From an uncultured Paracoccaceae bacterium (GTDB taxonomy: Bacteria > Pseudomonadota > Alphaproteobacteria > Rhodobacterales > Rhodobacteraceae): a DNA stretch of 64,000 nucleotides. The notes beneath the pieces are model-generated. The model was not told where the DNA came from and searched no databases. It saw only the letters and a list, made by a program, of their open reading frames with translations. The translations under genes were made by a program, and so were the position numbers. The stretch spans positions 1 through 64,000 of the forward strand of contig CAJXSR010000013.1 in assembly GCA_913061275.1 (NCBI GenBank). The letters run 5' to 3'. Positions 53,592-62,586 of this stretch are shown piece after piece. Within the stretch, counting starts at the first letter, position 1; every line of letters begins with the position of its first letter.

Positions 53592-54409
53592 CTTGGGGCA
53601 GGACATCCTTTAATTTCAAGGGCTTGCTTGTCGCCAATAAGGGTTAGGCGTAATTTACTTCTGTCCATAAAAAACGGTTGACCTGAAAATGACACAAGCT
53701 CTGCATTTGCAGTTAGATGCTTGTTATACTGCGTTAAACCAGTTTGCTCTATCCAGATATTAGGTTGCGCGAATTCAATCACTACTTTCTGAACTGCGGG
53801 CGCTTTGTTCTTAAATGTCATGCTTGCCGTTATTTCTAGCCCGTCATCTATTGGGTTCACTACACAAGATACCGATTTCAGGCCGCTTGATTTTGCAGAT
53901 TTTGGTTTTTCAGAAAGCGTATTCATTATCAAAACTTTATCTTGGCTATGATCGTTTACCAAGTTTATATCCAATTTTGATGCGACAGGAATACAGACGT
54001 CTTTGCAAATCCCGAAATCAACACGCGATTTTATTGTTATTGGTTTACCTTGAACCTTTGGTTTGAACTCGATCGGCAAAACCAACTCGCCCTTATAACC
54101 AATGGTGGGAATGCCGTTTTGCAGATAAAGTTTGGGTGAGGGCCAGTGATATTTAACGGATGCTATGTTTGACGAGCCTTTCCATTTAAAGCTTGGCGGA
54201 ATGCCTGCACCACCTGGTGCACGCCAATACGTTTTCCAGCCATCCTCTAATGTAATGCGCATTGCGGCCATATGCGTGCCTTTTGAAGTGCGCCAGCCAT
54301 GTAAGAATTCTACTTTTTCCAATCCCTTTTGTGCAACATAATCTTGTGCGCTAACAGGTGTTGCCAGCAGTGCTACTGAGCAGAAGAATTGGGGTAGTCT
54401 TTTTAACAT
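53588..54409 (-). CDS. Periplasmic DsbD alpha-domain-like protein
   Basis: This 273-residue protein has a signal peptide (residues 1-21). The immunoglobulin-like domain contains W-R-A-P-G-G-A-G-I-P-P and the Cys pair C-K-D-V-C-I-P, as in the N-terminal domain of the thiol-disulfide interchange protein DsbD. The membrane and thioredoxin domains of DsbD are absent, so it must receive electrons from another CcdA-like protein. Such stand-alone proteins are common in alphaproteobacteria. Confidence 0.85.
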   Translation of the reverse strand: MLKRLPQFFCSVALLATPVSAQDYVAQKGLEKVEFLHGWRTSKGTHMAAMRITLEDGWKTYWRAPGGAGIPPSFKWKGSSNIASVKYHWPSPKLYLQNGIPTIGYKGELVLPIEFKPKVQGKPITIKSRVDFGICKDVCIPVASKLDINLVNDHSQDKVLIMNTLSEKPKSAKSSGLKSVSCVVNPIDDGLEITASMTFKNKAPAVQKVVIEFAQPNIWIEQTGLTQYNKHLTANAELVSFSGQPFFMDRSKLRLTLIGDKQALEIKGCPAPS

Positions 54410-54542
54410 TACTTCGAAACCTTACATTACGTGGCCAATCTATACATACTTGGCAAAAGTGGAAATCACATTTTGGTTTAGTTATGTGTCAAGTGTCGAT
54501 CTACCCCTTGTATGTAAGAAACTTCTATCCCATCTTCATCGT

Positions 54543-55118
54543 ATGGAAAATAGCAAAACACTGCCGCATCTTGATGGAAAACTTTTAATCGCAATGCCAG
54601 GCATGGGCGACCCTAGGTTTGATAAGTCACTGATTTATATGTGCGCCCATTCAGAGGATGGGGCGATGGGGTTAATTGTAAACAAACCAGCGATTGATCT
54701 GCGATTTTCTGATCTACTTGAGCAGTTAAATATTACGCCAGCCGAAGAGTTTGCCCCGATAGAAATACATTTTGGCGGGCCAGTTGAACACGGACGCGGG
54801 TTTGTGCTGCATTCAAAAGATTACATTGCCAAGGATTCTACACTGGAAGTGGACGATAATTTCGGCATGACTGCAACTCTGGATATTTTAGAGGATATCT
54901 CACATGGAAATGGGCCAGATACTTGTTTGTTGGCACTGGGTTATGCTGGCTGGGGGCCAGGCCAGTTAGAGGATGAAATTCGGGCTAACGGTTGGCTGAC
55001 GTGCGAGGCAGATGCTAACCTGATATTTTCGGATGACCATACCACCAAATGGACAGGTGCCATTGAAAGTCTGGGGTTTGACCCGCGATTATTGTCTGCA
55101 ACAGGCGGAACTGCTTAA
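54543..55118 (+). CDS. YqgE/AlgH family protein
   Basis: From ATG 54543 the product is 191 residues. It begins near G-K-L-L-I-A-M-P-G-M-G-D-P-R-F, followed by M-G-L-I-V-N-K-P and H-F-G-G-P-V, all DUF179 blocks. The biochemical function of the family is not settled. The in-frame TTG at 54450 would add an unrelated hydrophobic extension and is rejected. Confidence 0.9.
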   Translation: MENSKTLPHLDGKLLIAMPGMGDPRFDKSLIYMCAHSEDGAMGLIVNKPAIDLRFSDLLEQLNITPAEEFAPIEIHFGGPVEHGRGFVLHSKDYIAKDSTLEVDDNFGMTATLDILEDISHGNGPDTCLLALGYAGWGPGQLEDEIRANGWLTCEADANLIFSDDHTTKWTGAIESLGFDPRLLSATGGTA

Positions 55119-56074
55119 TTTCTTGGGGCTGCTGCCCGTTTCAACCGATCATTTATAGCCACCCCTAGGCCTGACATAGGTATTGGGCTGACAGCGATTG
55201 TACCTTTGGAAAGCGCATCCATTTTGCGCAAATATGAAAACAGATTTGCAGCGGCCTCTATCAAATTCCCTGTGGGGGATAAATTCAGTGTTGCCACTTT
55301 GCATTCAGGGCCAAAGCCCAGCAGTATTTCAGCGCCTTGTAGGGTTTTCACATTTAACCGCACAGGGGAATTTGGTGCGTAATGCGATTTTAATTGTCCG
55401 GGCGATTGCGGTGTTTTTGGATCGCTTGGCGTCATTATTGAATAGCCTAGAAACGTTTCAATCTGTTCGCTGGATAATCCACCTGAACGCAATAAAGATA
55501 CTTGATTGTCTTCAACTTTTAAAATGGTTGATTCCAACCCAACTTTACAGGTGCCACCATCAAGAATTGCCTCAATCCTGTCGTGCATATCTGTAATAAC
55601 ATGGGCTGCTTGTGTTGGGCTGATGCGCCCAGAGGGGTTTGCAGAAGGTGCAGCAAGTGGGCCATCAAATTGTTGTAATAACGCTTGGGCTATGGGATGT
55701 GCAGGTATGCGAATAGCAACACTGTCTAATCCTGCCGTTACCAGTTCAGACAGCGGACTGTCAGGTGCACATGGTAAAACAAGGGTCAGTGGGCCGGGCC
55801 AGAATGCTGACGCAAGTTTCAGGGCGGTATCATTAAATTGCGCATATGTCTTTGCACACTCTAAATCGGCAACATGCACGATTAGCGGATTGAAACTAGG
55901 CCTGCCTTTTGCCGCATACACGCGTGCAACAGCTATACTGTTACAGGCATCAGCCCCCAAGCCGTAAACGGTTTCTGTTGGAAAGGCGACAAGCCCCCCT
56001 TTGCTCAGAATTTTGGCTGCTTGTTTTATCCCGATTTGATCGGCTGTCAAAACATCTGCTTGCAAATCAGTCAT
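55115..56074 (-). CDS. L-threonylcarbamoyladenylate synthase
   Basis: This 319-residue protein has an N-terminal YrdC fold (K-G-G-L-V-A-F-P-T-E-T-V-Y-G-L-G-A-D-A, K-G-R-P-S-F-N-P-L-I-V-H, A-A-P-S-A-N-P-S-G) and a C-terminal Sua5 domain (Q-L-K-S-H-Y-A-P). It makes threonylcarbamoyl-AMP for the t6A modification of ANN-decoding tRNAs. It converges with the YqgE gene with a 4-base overlap. Confidence 0.94.
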   Translation of the reverse strand: MTDLQADVLTADQIGIKQAAKILSKGGLVAFPTETVYGLGADACNSIAVARVYAAKGRPSFNPLIVHVADLECAKTYAQFNDTALKLASAFWPGPLTLVLPCAPDSPLSELVTAGLDSVAIRIPAHPIAQALLQQFDGPLAAPSANPSGRISPTQAAHVITDMHDRIEAILDGGTCKVGLESTILKVEDNQVSLLRSGGLSSEQIETFLGYSIMTPSDPKTPQSPGQLKSHYAPNSPVRLNVKTLQGAEILLGFGPECKVATLNLSPTGNLIEAAANLFSYLRKMDALSKGTIAVSPIPMSGLGVAINDRLKRAAAPRN

Positions 56075-56191
56075 CTAACGCTAATTCCATGTTGTCGGCC
56101 CCGCTTTCGCGCGGTACCTTCGAAAATTAGGCCTGTCTTAAACTGACACCCGACTGGATGCAAAGACTCTGTGAGAACTGGAAAATAGCCA

Positions 56192-57232
56192 ATGGTAAAA
56201 AAGTTTGGAAATATTGATTTTCCGTTTGAAAGCCCGCCTGCGGAAGGTGAAGCAATCGACGTAGCCCCTGGTATTCTATGGATACGTCTGCCTTTGCCAA
56301 TGGCATTGAACCATGTGAACGTTTACGCACTGGATGATGGCGACGGTTGGGTTATAATTGATACGGGCTATCATTCTAAACGCGGTGTTGCGCTTTGGGA
56401 AACTTTGTTAAAAGGGCCATTAGCTGCAAAGCCTGTCAAAAAAGTATTGATGACGCATCACCATCCCGACCATATTGGTAATGTGGGTTGGTTCCAAAAA
56501 GAACATGGGGTTGAATTGATTTCTACCCGCACCGCATGGTTGTATTCCCGAATGATGGTGCTGGATACGCATGATAAATGGGCACCAGAATTGGCGGCAT
56601 TCTATAAATCAACAGGTATGGAAAAAACCATTTATGAAGAGCGATTGAACGGTAAGCCGTTTAATTACGCGGATATTGTACATCCTATGCCCTTGGGCTT
56701 TACCCGTATTTGCCAAGATGATGTGCTGACAATCGGCAGCCGTACTTGGACGGTTCACATAGGGAATGGTCATGCACCTGCGCATGCAACACTGTGGTGT
56801 AACGAAGAGCCGCTAGTACTTGCAGGCGATCAGATTTTGCCGGGCATATCCTCTAATGTGGGCGTATACGCAACAGAGCCAGATGCGGATCCGCTTTCAG
56901 AATGGTTGGAAAGTTGCGAACGTCTGGCTGGAATTGCAACCGAGGATCATCTGGCTTTTCCAGGCCACAAACTACCTTTCACGGGTTTGCCTGCACGGTT
57001 GCATCAGTTGATCGAAAATCATCATAGCGGCCTTAAGCGGTTGCTGGTGTTTTTGGAAACGCCAAGAACTGCTGTGGATTGTTTTCCAGTTTTGTTTAAA
57101 CGCAAAATTGAAGGTGGCAACTACGGTTTGGCTATGGTCGAAGCGATGGCGCATTTGAACCATTTGCTGTTTGCAGGTAAGGTGATAAGAACCACTGATA
57201 GTGACGGGGTCTGGATTTGGAAAAGCAAATAG
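56192..57232 (+). CDS. Metallo-beta-lactamase-fold hydrolase
   Basis: This 346-residue protein has the metal-binding motif T-H-H-H-P-D-H-I-G-N, then G-H-A-P-A-H and G-D-Q-I-L-P, and a final F-P-G-H. A C-terminal helical region of ~80 residues follows, as in the glyoxalase-II/LACTB2-like group. The substrate is unknown. It is 8 bases upstream of the DUF6173 gene. Confidence 0.9.
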   Translation: MVKKFGNIDFPFESPPAEGEAIDVAPGILWIRLPLPMALNHVNVYALDDGDGWVIIDTGYHSKRGVALWETLLKGPLAAKPVKKVLMTHHHPDHIGNVGWFQKEHGVELISTRTAWLYSRMMVLDTHDKWAPELAAFYKSTGMEKTIYEERLNGKPFNYADIVHPMPLGFTRICQDDVLTIGSRTWTVHIGNGHAPAHATLWCNEEPLVLAGDQILPGISSNVGVYATEPDADPLSEWLESCERLAGIATEDHLAFPGHKLPFTGLPARLHQLIENHHSGLKRLLVFLETPRTAVDCFPVLFKRKIEGGNYGLAMVEAMAHLNHLLFAGKVIRTTDSDGVWIWKSK

Positions 57233-57240
57233 GGACTGAT

Positions 57241-57723
57241 ATGTCTGACGCCATAAAAACAACAGCAGAAGCGATAGAGGCGGCTGTATTGCCTGATGCG
57301 TATGCACTTCATATGGACGCAGAATCAAACCCGTGCGCCGAACAAGAACCCATACCATCGTCTATGCTGCAAAAGCCGATTGAACAAAAATCGCCTGCTG
57401 AATGGGCCTATGAGCGTATCGTGCTGTACATTCAAAACTTCGAGAAGCAATTGGATAGCGATCATGAGGTTGGTATGGGCTTTGTCGGGGGTGATGTGGG
57501 TACGTTGAAAATACAAGGTATGGGGTACTTTGCACCAGATCTGATTACATTTTACGGCGCAGACCCAATGGGGGCAAAAATGCAGTTGGTTCAACATGTT
57601 AGCCAACTTAATGTTATGCTTGTTGCAGCCGACAAAGAAGATAAGGCGGCAGAACCAAACAGAATTGGATTTAAATTGGCAAATGGATTGAACAAAAAAC
57701 ATGCGGATGGCGGTGTTAAATGA
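57241..57723 (+). CDS. DUF6173 family protein
   Basis: This 168-residue soluble protein has an N-terminal low-complexity part, then W-A-Y-E-R-I-V-L-Y-I-Q-N-F-E and G-G-x-V-G-T-L-K-I-Q-G-M-G-Y-F-x-P-D-L-I-T-F-Y-G, a conserved alphaproteobacterial block. The function is unknown. Confidence 0.75.
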   Translation: MSDAIKTTAEAIEAAVLPDAYALHMDAESNPCAEQEPIPSSMLQKPIEQKSPAEWAYERIVLYIQNFEKQLDSDHEVGMGFVGGDVGTLKIQGMGYFAPDLITFYGADPMGAKMQLVQHVSQLNVMLVAADKEDKAAEPNRIGFKLANGLNKKHADGGVK

Positions 57724-57815
57724 TGTATCAGATAGACGCAGTTCAATATCAAGCCTTTGCAAATGCACAAAATTGTGAAATACACACCGCGAAATATACG
57801 ATAGGGGTTTAAGGT

Positions 57816-57950
57816 ATGGCTAATCATAAACATGGCGAAATGAGTGTTACCACTCAGCAAAACACATTTAACGGATTCATCCGTTGGAGCATCGGCGTTG
57901 CAACACTTAGCATCGCGGTTCTGATTTTTCTGGCAATATTTAATTCGTAA
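57816..57950 (+). CDS. aa3-type cytochrome c oxidase subunit IV
   Basis: This 44-residue protein begins M-A-N-H-K-H-G-E-M and has one C-terminal transmembrane helix preceded by Q-N-T-F-N-G-F-I-R-W. It matches the bacterial aa3 oxidase subunit IV family seen in Rhodobacter and Paracoccus. It packs against the oxidase core; the other subunits are not in the window. Confidence 0.9.
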   Translation: MANHKHGEMSVTTQQNTFNGFIRWSIGVATLSIAVLIFLAIFNS

Positions 57951-57971
57951 AATTAATTACTGGGGGTTTAA

Positions 57972-58553
57972 ATGAAACTGATGCGTCATGCTGCGCTGCT
58001 ATGCGTTGCGCTCATAATTACGGCGTGCTCATATGGTACAAAAGACCAGTTTGCGTCAAAAGATCATGTGGAAAAGTATAACTACAGCAGTAGCGAGCCG
58101 CCCTCATTAACTTTGTTGACTATGATTAACAATAAAACGGGTTCTGGTGGCCATTCGTCGCTGTTGATAAATGGTTCAGAAACCGTAATGTATGATCCGG
58201 CAGGTAGGTGGAAACACTCGCAAGTGCCAGAACAACATGATTTGCTTTATGGTGTTACACCGCAGTTATTGAAGTTTTATAAATCATTTCACGCTCGTAA
58301 AACGCATCACGTGGTTTCACATAAAATATATGTCACAAGCGAGGTTGCTGAAAAGGCAATAGTGGCATCTAAAGCCCAAGGGCGTGCGTTAGATGCGACA
58401 TGTGCGATCAATACTATAGCAATTCTTAATCAGTTGCCTGGCTTTGAAAATATGAAATCAACATATTTTCCTGCAAAACTCATGAGAAAATTCGGTGCTA
58501 CCGAAGGTGTTATTACCAGTAAATATTATGAGAATGACGAAGGTCAAAACTAG
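57972..58553 (+). CDS. Lipoprotein, possible permuted papain-like fold
   Basis: This 193-residue protein has a lipobox I-T-A-C (Cys19) after a signal sequence, so it is probably an outer-membrane lipoprotein. G-S-G-G-H-S-S-L-L-I-N and Y-D-P-A-G near the start and A-T-C-A-I-N-T-I near the end resemble the His-then-Cys order of permuted NlpC/P60 or YiiX-like folds. This is inference from motif order; it may not be an enzyme. Confidence 0.65.
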   Translation: MKLMRHAALLCVALIITACSYGTKDQFASKDHVEKYNYSSSEPPSLTLLTMINNKTGSGGHSSLLINGSETVMYDPAGRWKHSQVPEQHDLLYGVTPQLLKFYKSFHARKTHHVVSHKIYVTSEVAEKAIVASKAQGRALDATCAINTIAILNQLPGFENMKSTYFPAKLMRKFGATEGVITSKYYENDEGQN

Positions 58554-58565
58554 ACCCAAAAACAA

Positions 58566-58597
58566 ATAACCCCCGACAGAAAGCCTGCGGGGGTTAT
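58566..58597. terminator. Bidirectional terminator between lipoprotein gene and rpsU
   Basis: Ten-base perfect arms (58566-58575 and 58588-58597) flank a 12-base loop between convergent genes. The T-rich side favours the minus strand, i.e. the end of rpsU. Confidence 0.8.
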
Positions 58598-58640
58598 CTA
58601 GGCTTAAAGTATAAACCTTAATCCAATATAGTCTTAGATC

Positions 58641-58847
58641 TTATAAAAGACCTTCACGCTGGGCTTTTTTACGAGCCAGTTTGCGCGCACGACGAATTGC
58701 TTCAGCCTTTTCACGGGCACGTTTGATCGAAGGTTTTTCGTAATGCTGCCGAAGCTTCATTTCACGAAATACGCCTTCGCGTTGCAATTTCTTTTTCAAA
58801 GCACGAAGTGCTTGATCAACATTGTTGTCGCGTACTGATACCTGCAT
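58641..58847 (-). CDS. rpsU: Ribosomal protein bS21
   Basis: This 68-residue, very basic protein has the S21 pattern [21 protein letters not shown] and a Lys/Arg-rich C-terminal helix. It begins behind AGAAAGGTGG. The 253 bases upstream, shared with the COQ9 gene on the other strand, contain no other feature I can support. Confidence 0.97.
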   Translation of the reverse strand: MQVSVRDNNVDQALRALKKKLQREGVFREMKLRQHYEKPSIKRAREKAEAIRRARKLARKKAQREGLL

Positions 58848-59100
58848 GTGGTTACACCACCTTTCTAGGGTTAGAGTTTGCAGAATTGCAGGAATGCGCC
58901 ATATAGCAGGGGTATCTGGGTTTGTCTAGGATTCTGATTGGCCCATTTTGTATCTGTGATATAAGCTGGCATTGCCATATCGGGCAGCTGGCACGGCTCT
59001 GTGAATGCTACCGTGACCCCCTAGTTTTTACCCAGACAAAGCCACAGGATTGCGTTAGGATGCCAGAAATGAAACTTGCCTCTAGCCGATAAAGGTTATT

Positions 59101-59805
59101 ATGCCAAAAGCAAAAAAAACCGAAACCGACCATATTAGCTTAACCCAAAAAATGCTTGTTGAAGCAGCACTGCCCCATGTTGCTTTTGATGGTTGGTCAG
59201 CCTCTACATTGGAAGCTGCGATTAAGGATACAGGTGTTGACGCAGGCCTTGCAGGGCAAGCATGCCCTCGTGGTGCAGTTGATCTGGCACTTGCGTTTCA
59301 TCGTATAGGTGACGAAAAAATGGAATTGGCATTAGCTGCCACTAATCTGTCTGATATGCGGTTTCGCGATCGCATAGCAAAAGCTGTTCAACTGCGTATT
59401 GAAGCTGTGGCGGATAACAAAGAAGCTGTTCGTCGTGGTGTTACCCTATTTGCTTTACCGCTACATGCCTCAGAAGGTGCGCAAGCCTTGTGGGCCACAA
59501 CGGATAAAATCTGGAACGTTTTGGGGGACACATCAGAAGATGTTAACTGGTACACGAAACGCGCAACCTTATCGGCTGTCTATTCCGCAACTATCTTGTT
59601 TTGGCTTGGTGACGACAGCGAAGGTTCAACCGAAACATGGGCGTTTATAGATCGCCGCATTGATAACGTGATGCAGTTTGAAACTGTCAAAGCTAAGCTA
59701 AAAGACAACCCGCTTGCAAAGGGGTTGGCAGCTTTCATACCAAACATCCGTAAGCCAAAAAATCACATACCTGATGATCTGCCAGGTAAAACCAAAGCTC
59801 CATAA
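59101..59805 (+). CDS. COQ9 family protein
   Basis: This 234-residue protein has an N-terminal TetR-like helical half (A-A-L-P-H-V-A-F-D-G-W-S) and a C-terminal COQ9 domain (W-Y-T-K-R-A-T-L-S-A-V-Y-S-A-T-I-L-F-W-L-x-D). It is the lipid-binding accessory factor of ubiquinone hydroxylation in alphaproteobacteria and mitochondria. Confidence 0.9.
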   Translation: MPKAKKTETDHISLTQKMLVEAALPHVAFDGWSASTLEAAIKDTGVDAGLAGQACPRGAVDLALAFHRIGDEKMELALAATNLSDMRFRDRIAKAVQLRIEAVADNKEAVRRGVTLFALPLHASEGAQALWATTDKIWNVLGDTSEDVNWYTKRATLSAVYSATILFWLGDDSEGSTETWAFIDRRIDNVMQFETVKAKLKDNPLAKGLAAFIPNIRKPKNHIPDDLPGKTKAP

Positions 59806-59954
59806 ATTGCACGAACCCATGCGATAGGCAAAACTTTCAAAAGGCTGAGTTGCAAAGCGGGTAATAATCTGGCTATTTGCATCTGTCCTCATGTTCAGGG
59901 TTGAGTGAAGTGTAAAATAAAGTTACCCAAAATAAAATTCAAAGGGAATGCGAT

Positions 59955-60833
59955 ATGGCTTTAGGCGGGAAAATTGTCACATACTATGAGGGTGAATGGC
60001 ATGAAGGTAACACGCCGATTATCGGTGCCGCCGATCACGCCGCATGGCTGGGCAGCCAAGTATTTGACGGAGCGCGTCAATTTGAAGGCGTGCGCCCTGA
60101 TCTTGATCTGAATTGTCATCGTATCATTAATTCCGCTGAAGTGATGGGTATGATCTCACCTGTTGATGCTGACACTGTTTTTGGCCTTTGCGAAGAAGGT
60201 TGCAAAATGTTCGCACCAGATGCTGAACTCTACATCCGCCCGATGATGTGGTCGAAAGAGGGAACCCCTGGCATCATTGACGTAGACCCCGCCAGCACAG
60301 GGTTTTCAATTTGCATCGAAGAATTGCTAATACCTAAAATCGGTACATTTTCCTTAACGACATCCCCGTTTTGCCGCCCGCGCCAAGATATGGCGATGAC
60401 GACAGCCAAGGCTGGCTCACTTTACGCTAACAACGGCCGCATCATGGCAGACGCACGCAAGCGTGGCTTTAACAATGCGCTGTCTTTGGACATAGATGGG
60501 AATGTCGCTGAAACTGCATCGACAAACGTATTCGTGGTTAAAGATGGCGAAGTATTCACCCCTGTTCCAAACGGCACTTTCCTAAATGGGCTTAACCGCC
60601 AACGGATAATTAAATTGTTACGTGCGGACGGTGTGAAGGTGACGGAAACATCAATGACACTAGATGATTTCGCTACAGCCGATGAAATCTTTTGTACTGG
60701 TAATATTGCTAAAGTTATGCCTGTTGCCAAATATGAAGATCGCATAATGCCAGATTGCCCCTTAGCTATGCGCGCACGTGAAATTTACTGGGATTACGCG
60801 CATTCACGTTTCAACCAACAAGAGGTTGCGTAG
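59955..60833 (+). CDS. ilvE: Branched-chain amino acid aminotransferase
   Basis: This 292-residue class-IV pyridoxal-phosphate aminotransferase has Y-Y-E-G-E-W-H-E-G, F-D-G-A-R-Q-F-E-G, A-K-A-G-S-L-Y-A-N-N with a Lys at the PLP-binding position, and V-A-E-T-A-S-T-N-V-F. It reversibly transaminates leucine, isoleucine and valine. Some relatives act on D-amino acids, so substrate is inferred. It abuts the quinone oxidoreductase gene. Confidence 0.88.
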   Translation: MALGGKIVTYYEGEWHEGNTPIIGAADHAAWLGSQVFDGARQFEGVRPDLDLNCHRIINSAEVMGMISPVDADTVFGLCEEGCKMFAPDAELYIRPMMWSKEGTPGIIDVDPASTGFSICIEELLIPKIGTFSLTTSPFCRPRQDMAMTTAKAGSLYANNGRIMADARKRGFNNALSLDIDGNVAETASTNVFVVKDGEVFTPVPNGTFLNGLNRQRIIKLLRADGVKVTETSMTLDDFATADEIFCTGNIAKVMPVAKYEDRIMPDCPLAMRAREIYWDYAHSRFNQQEVA

Positions 60834-61814
60834 ATGATGCGTGTCATTGAAATTTCAACCGCTGGCGGGCCAGAGGTTTTACAGGTTTCAAAACGCGCTA
60901 TTCCCAAACCTGCCCACGGCGAAGTTCTAATCCAAAACCATTACGCAGGTGTTAACCGCCCCGACTGTTTGCAACGTGCGGGCCTTTATAATCCGCCCAA
61001 AGGTGCCTCTGACCTGTTGGGGTTGGAAAGCGCTGGGACAGTGGCGGCTGTTGGTACAGGTGTTGCAAATTGGGTTGTTGGGGATGCCGTTTGTGCGTTG
61101 TTGCCAGGGGGTGGTTATGCCGACTATTCACTGACCCACGCCGCACATGTTTTACCTGTGCCTACAGGCATGGATATGGCATCAGCTGCCGCACTGCCCG
61201 AAACCTTTTTCACGGTATGGTTCAATCTGTTTATCAAGGCCAAGCTGCAAGCGGGTGAAACCCTGCTTGTACATGGTGGCACCAGCGGTATTGGAACTAC
61301 AGCAATCATGTTGGCAAAGCTGTTTGGCGCGCGTGTTATTGCCACTGCGGGCACAGATGAAAAATGCTATAAGTGTTTGGAAATAGGCGCAGATATAGCT
61401 GTGAACTATCGCAACGATGACTTCGTTCAGGCAGTAGCTACCGCTACAAATGGGCGCGGTGTTGATGTTATTCTTGATATGGTTGGCGGTGAGTACACTG
61501 GGCGTAATCTTAAGGCTTTGGGCAAGGGTGGGCGCTTGGTTAATATCGCCTTTCTGCATGGCCCGAAAGTGACGGTAAACTTGGTTGATGTTATGGCCAA
61601 AGAACTGACACTGACAGGGTCTTTCCTACGCCCGCAAAACACATTGCAAAAGGCCCGTATTGCCGAAGATTTACGCACTAAAATCTGGCCCCATATCGAA
61701 GCTGGCCGTCTTGCACCCGTGATGGATCAGGTGTTTGACTTATCTGACGCAAGCAAAGCGCATCAACATATGGAGGCGGGAAAGCATATTGGGAAGATTG
61801 TGTTGAAACTGTAA
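60834..61814 (+). CDS. NAD(P)H-quinone oxidoreductase, zinc-free MDR family
   Basis: This 326-residue protein has N-R-P-D-x-L-Q-R-x-G, the nucleotide motif H-G-G-T-S-G-I-G-T-T-A-I and D-V-I-L-D-M-V-G-G, as in PIG3-type quinone oxidoreductases of the medium-chain dehydrogenase superfamily. There are no zinc ligands. It starts at the first of two ATG codons, one base after the aminotransferase stop. Confidence 0.9.
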   Translation: MMRVIEISTAGGPEVLQVSKRAIPKPAHGEVLIQNHYAGVNRPDCLQRAGLYNPPKGASDLLGLESAGTVAAVGTGVANWVVGDAVCALLPGGGYADYSLTHAAHVLPVPTGMDMASAAALPETFFTVWFNLFIKAKLQAGETLLVHGGTSGIGTTAIMLAKLFGARVIATAGTDEKCYKCLEIGADIAVNYRNDDFVQAVATATNGRGVDVILDMVGGEYTGRNLKALGKGGRLVNIAFLHGPKVTVNLVDVMAKELTLTGSFLRPQNTLQKARIAEDLRTKIWPHIEAGRLAPVMDQVFDLSDASKAHQHMEAGKHIGKIVLKL

Positions 61815-61816
61815 GC

Positions 61817-62452
61817 TTAACGCATCATCCCCATCCCAGCATCCCTTATTGAGCAATCCCGTGATACTTCATAGCCGCACTTTCGCAGCTTCATATCTTT
61901 GGTTAGACAAATCCGTACCTCTTGGATTTTGCGGGCTTTGCAGGTGATGGTGATTTGGTTTTGTAATAGTGTCGGATTGGCTTCCAGAAACGCTTCTTCT
62001 ACCACAGAGGCGGGCAGAGTGATGTCTTGCTTCAGTTTTCGAAAAATCGAAGGGCGCGTGACAGTAGCATAAGCTTCACGCGATAAAGCGTAGTAATTCG
62101 CCGCACTTAATCCTGAACATCGCCCATGCTTTTTCCATTGATACCAAGCCAATCCGCTGGTGCCCATAATGTCGGCCATACCGTCGCTCATAACGCGTGA
62201 TGGGTTGCGTGCGATTGTTCTGCAGTAACTTGGGTGCCCACCATATTCATATTGTGGCCAAAGACCGTGTAAGGTGAAGCCAAAGCCCTGACCGTTTGCG
62301 CATTGTGGCGAATGCCGTGCATCGCCTGTTAAGTCACACCATGTCGGCGTCCATGATAATGACATTACGTAATAGTCAAAATAACCTGCGCGCTCACCAT
62401 CGGCATGTGCAGGTAGGGCAAGGCAGAGCAGGGTGAAAAGTATACGTATCAT
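61817..62452 (-). CDS. Ribonuclease T2 family protein with altered active site
   Basis: This 211-residue protein has a signal peptide (residues 1-17). CAS1 is intact (F-T-L-H62-G-L-W-P-Q). CAS2 reads Y104-Q105-W-K-K108-H109-G-R-C instead of H-E-W-x-K-H-G-x-C, so the usual His and Glu are replaced while Lys and the second His remain. Cysteines for the family disulfides are present. A periplasmic RNase of changed or reduced activity is likely. Confidence 0.88.
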   Translation of the reverse strand: MIRILFTLLCLALPAHADGERAGYFDYYVMSLSWTPTWCDLTGDARHSPQCANGQGFGFTLHGLWPQYEYGGHPSYCRTIARNPSRVMSDGMADIMGTSGLAWYQWKKHGRCSGLSAANYYALSREAYATVTRPSIFRKLKQDITLPASVVEEAFLEANPTLLQNQITITCKARKIQEVRICLTKDMKLRKCGYEVSRDCSIRDAGMGMMR

Positions 62453-62586
62453 TTAAGACTTTTCCTTTTGATGATTCCCCTCTATATAGGCGGTGAATTC
62501 CCCTCTTGAAACGGAAAATTCACTGGCCAAAGTGGCTGGTACCCGATTCTCGGCACGGGCAAGATGTATAAAAAAGGAATGCAAAA

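Noticed and set aside
57723-57812. 29-residue ORF overlapping the DUF6173 stop (TGATG)
   Set aside because: Possible coupled ORF, but there is no recognisable motif or ribosome site, and the next real gene (aa3 subunit IV) has its own start context.
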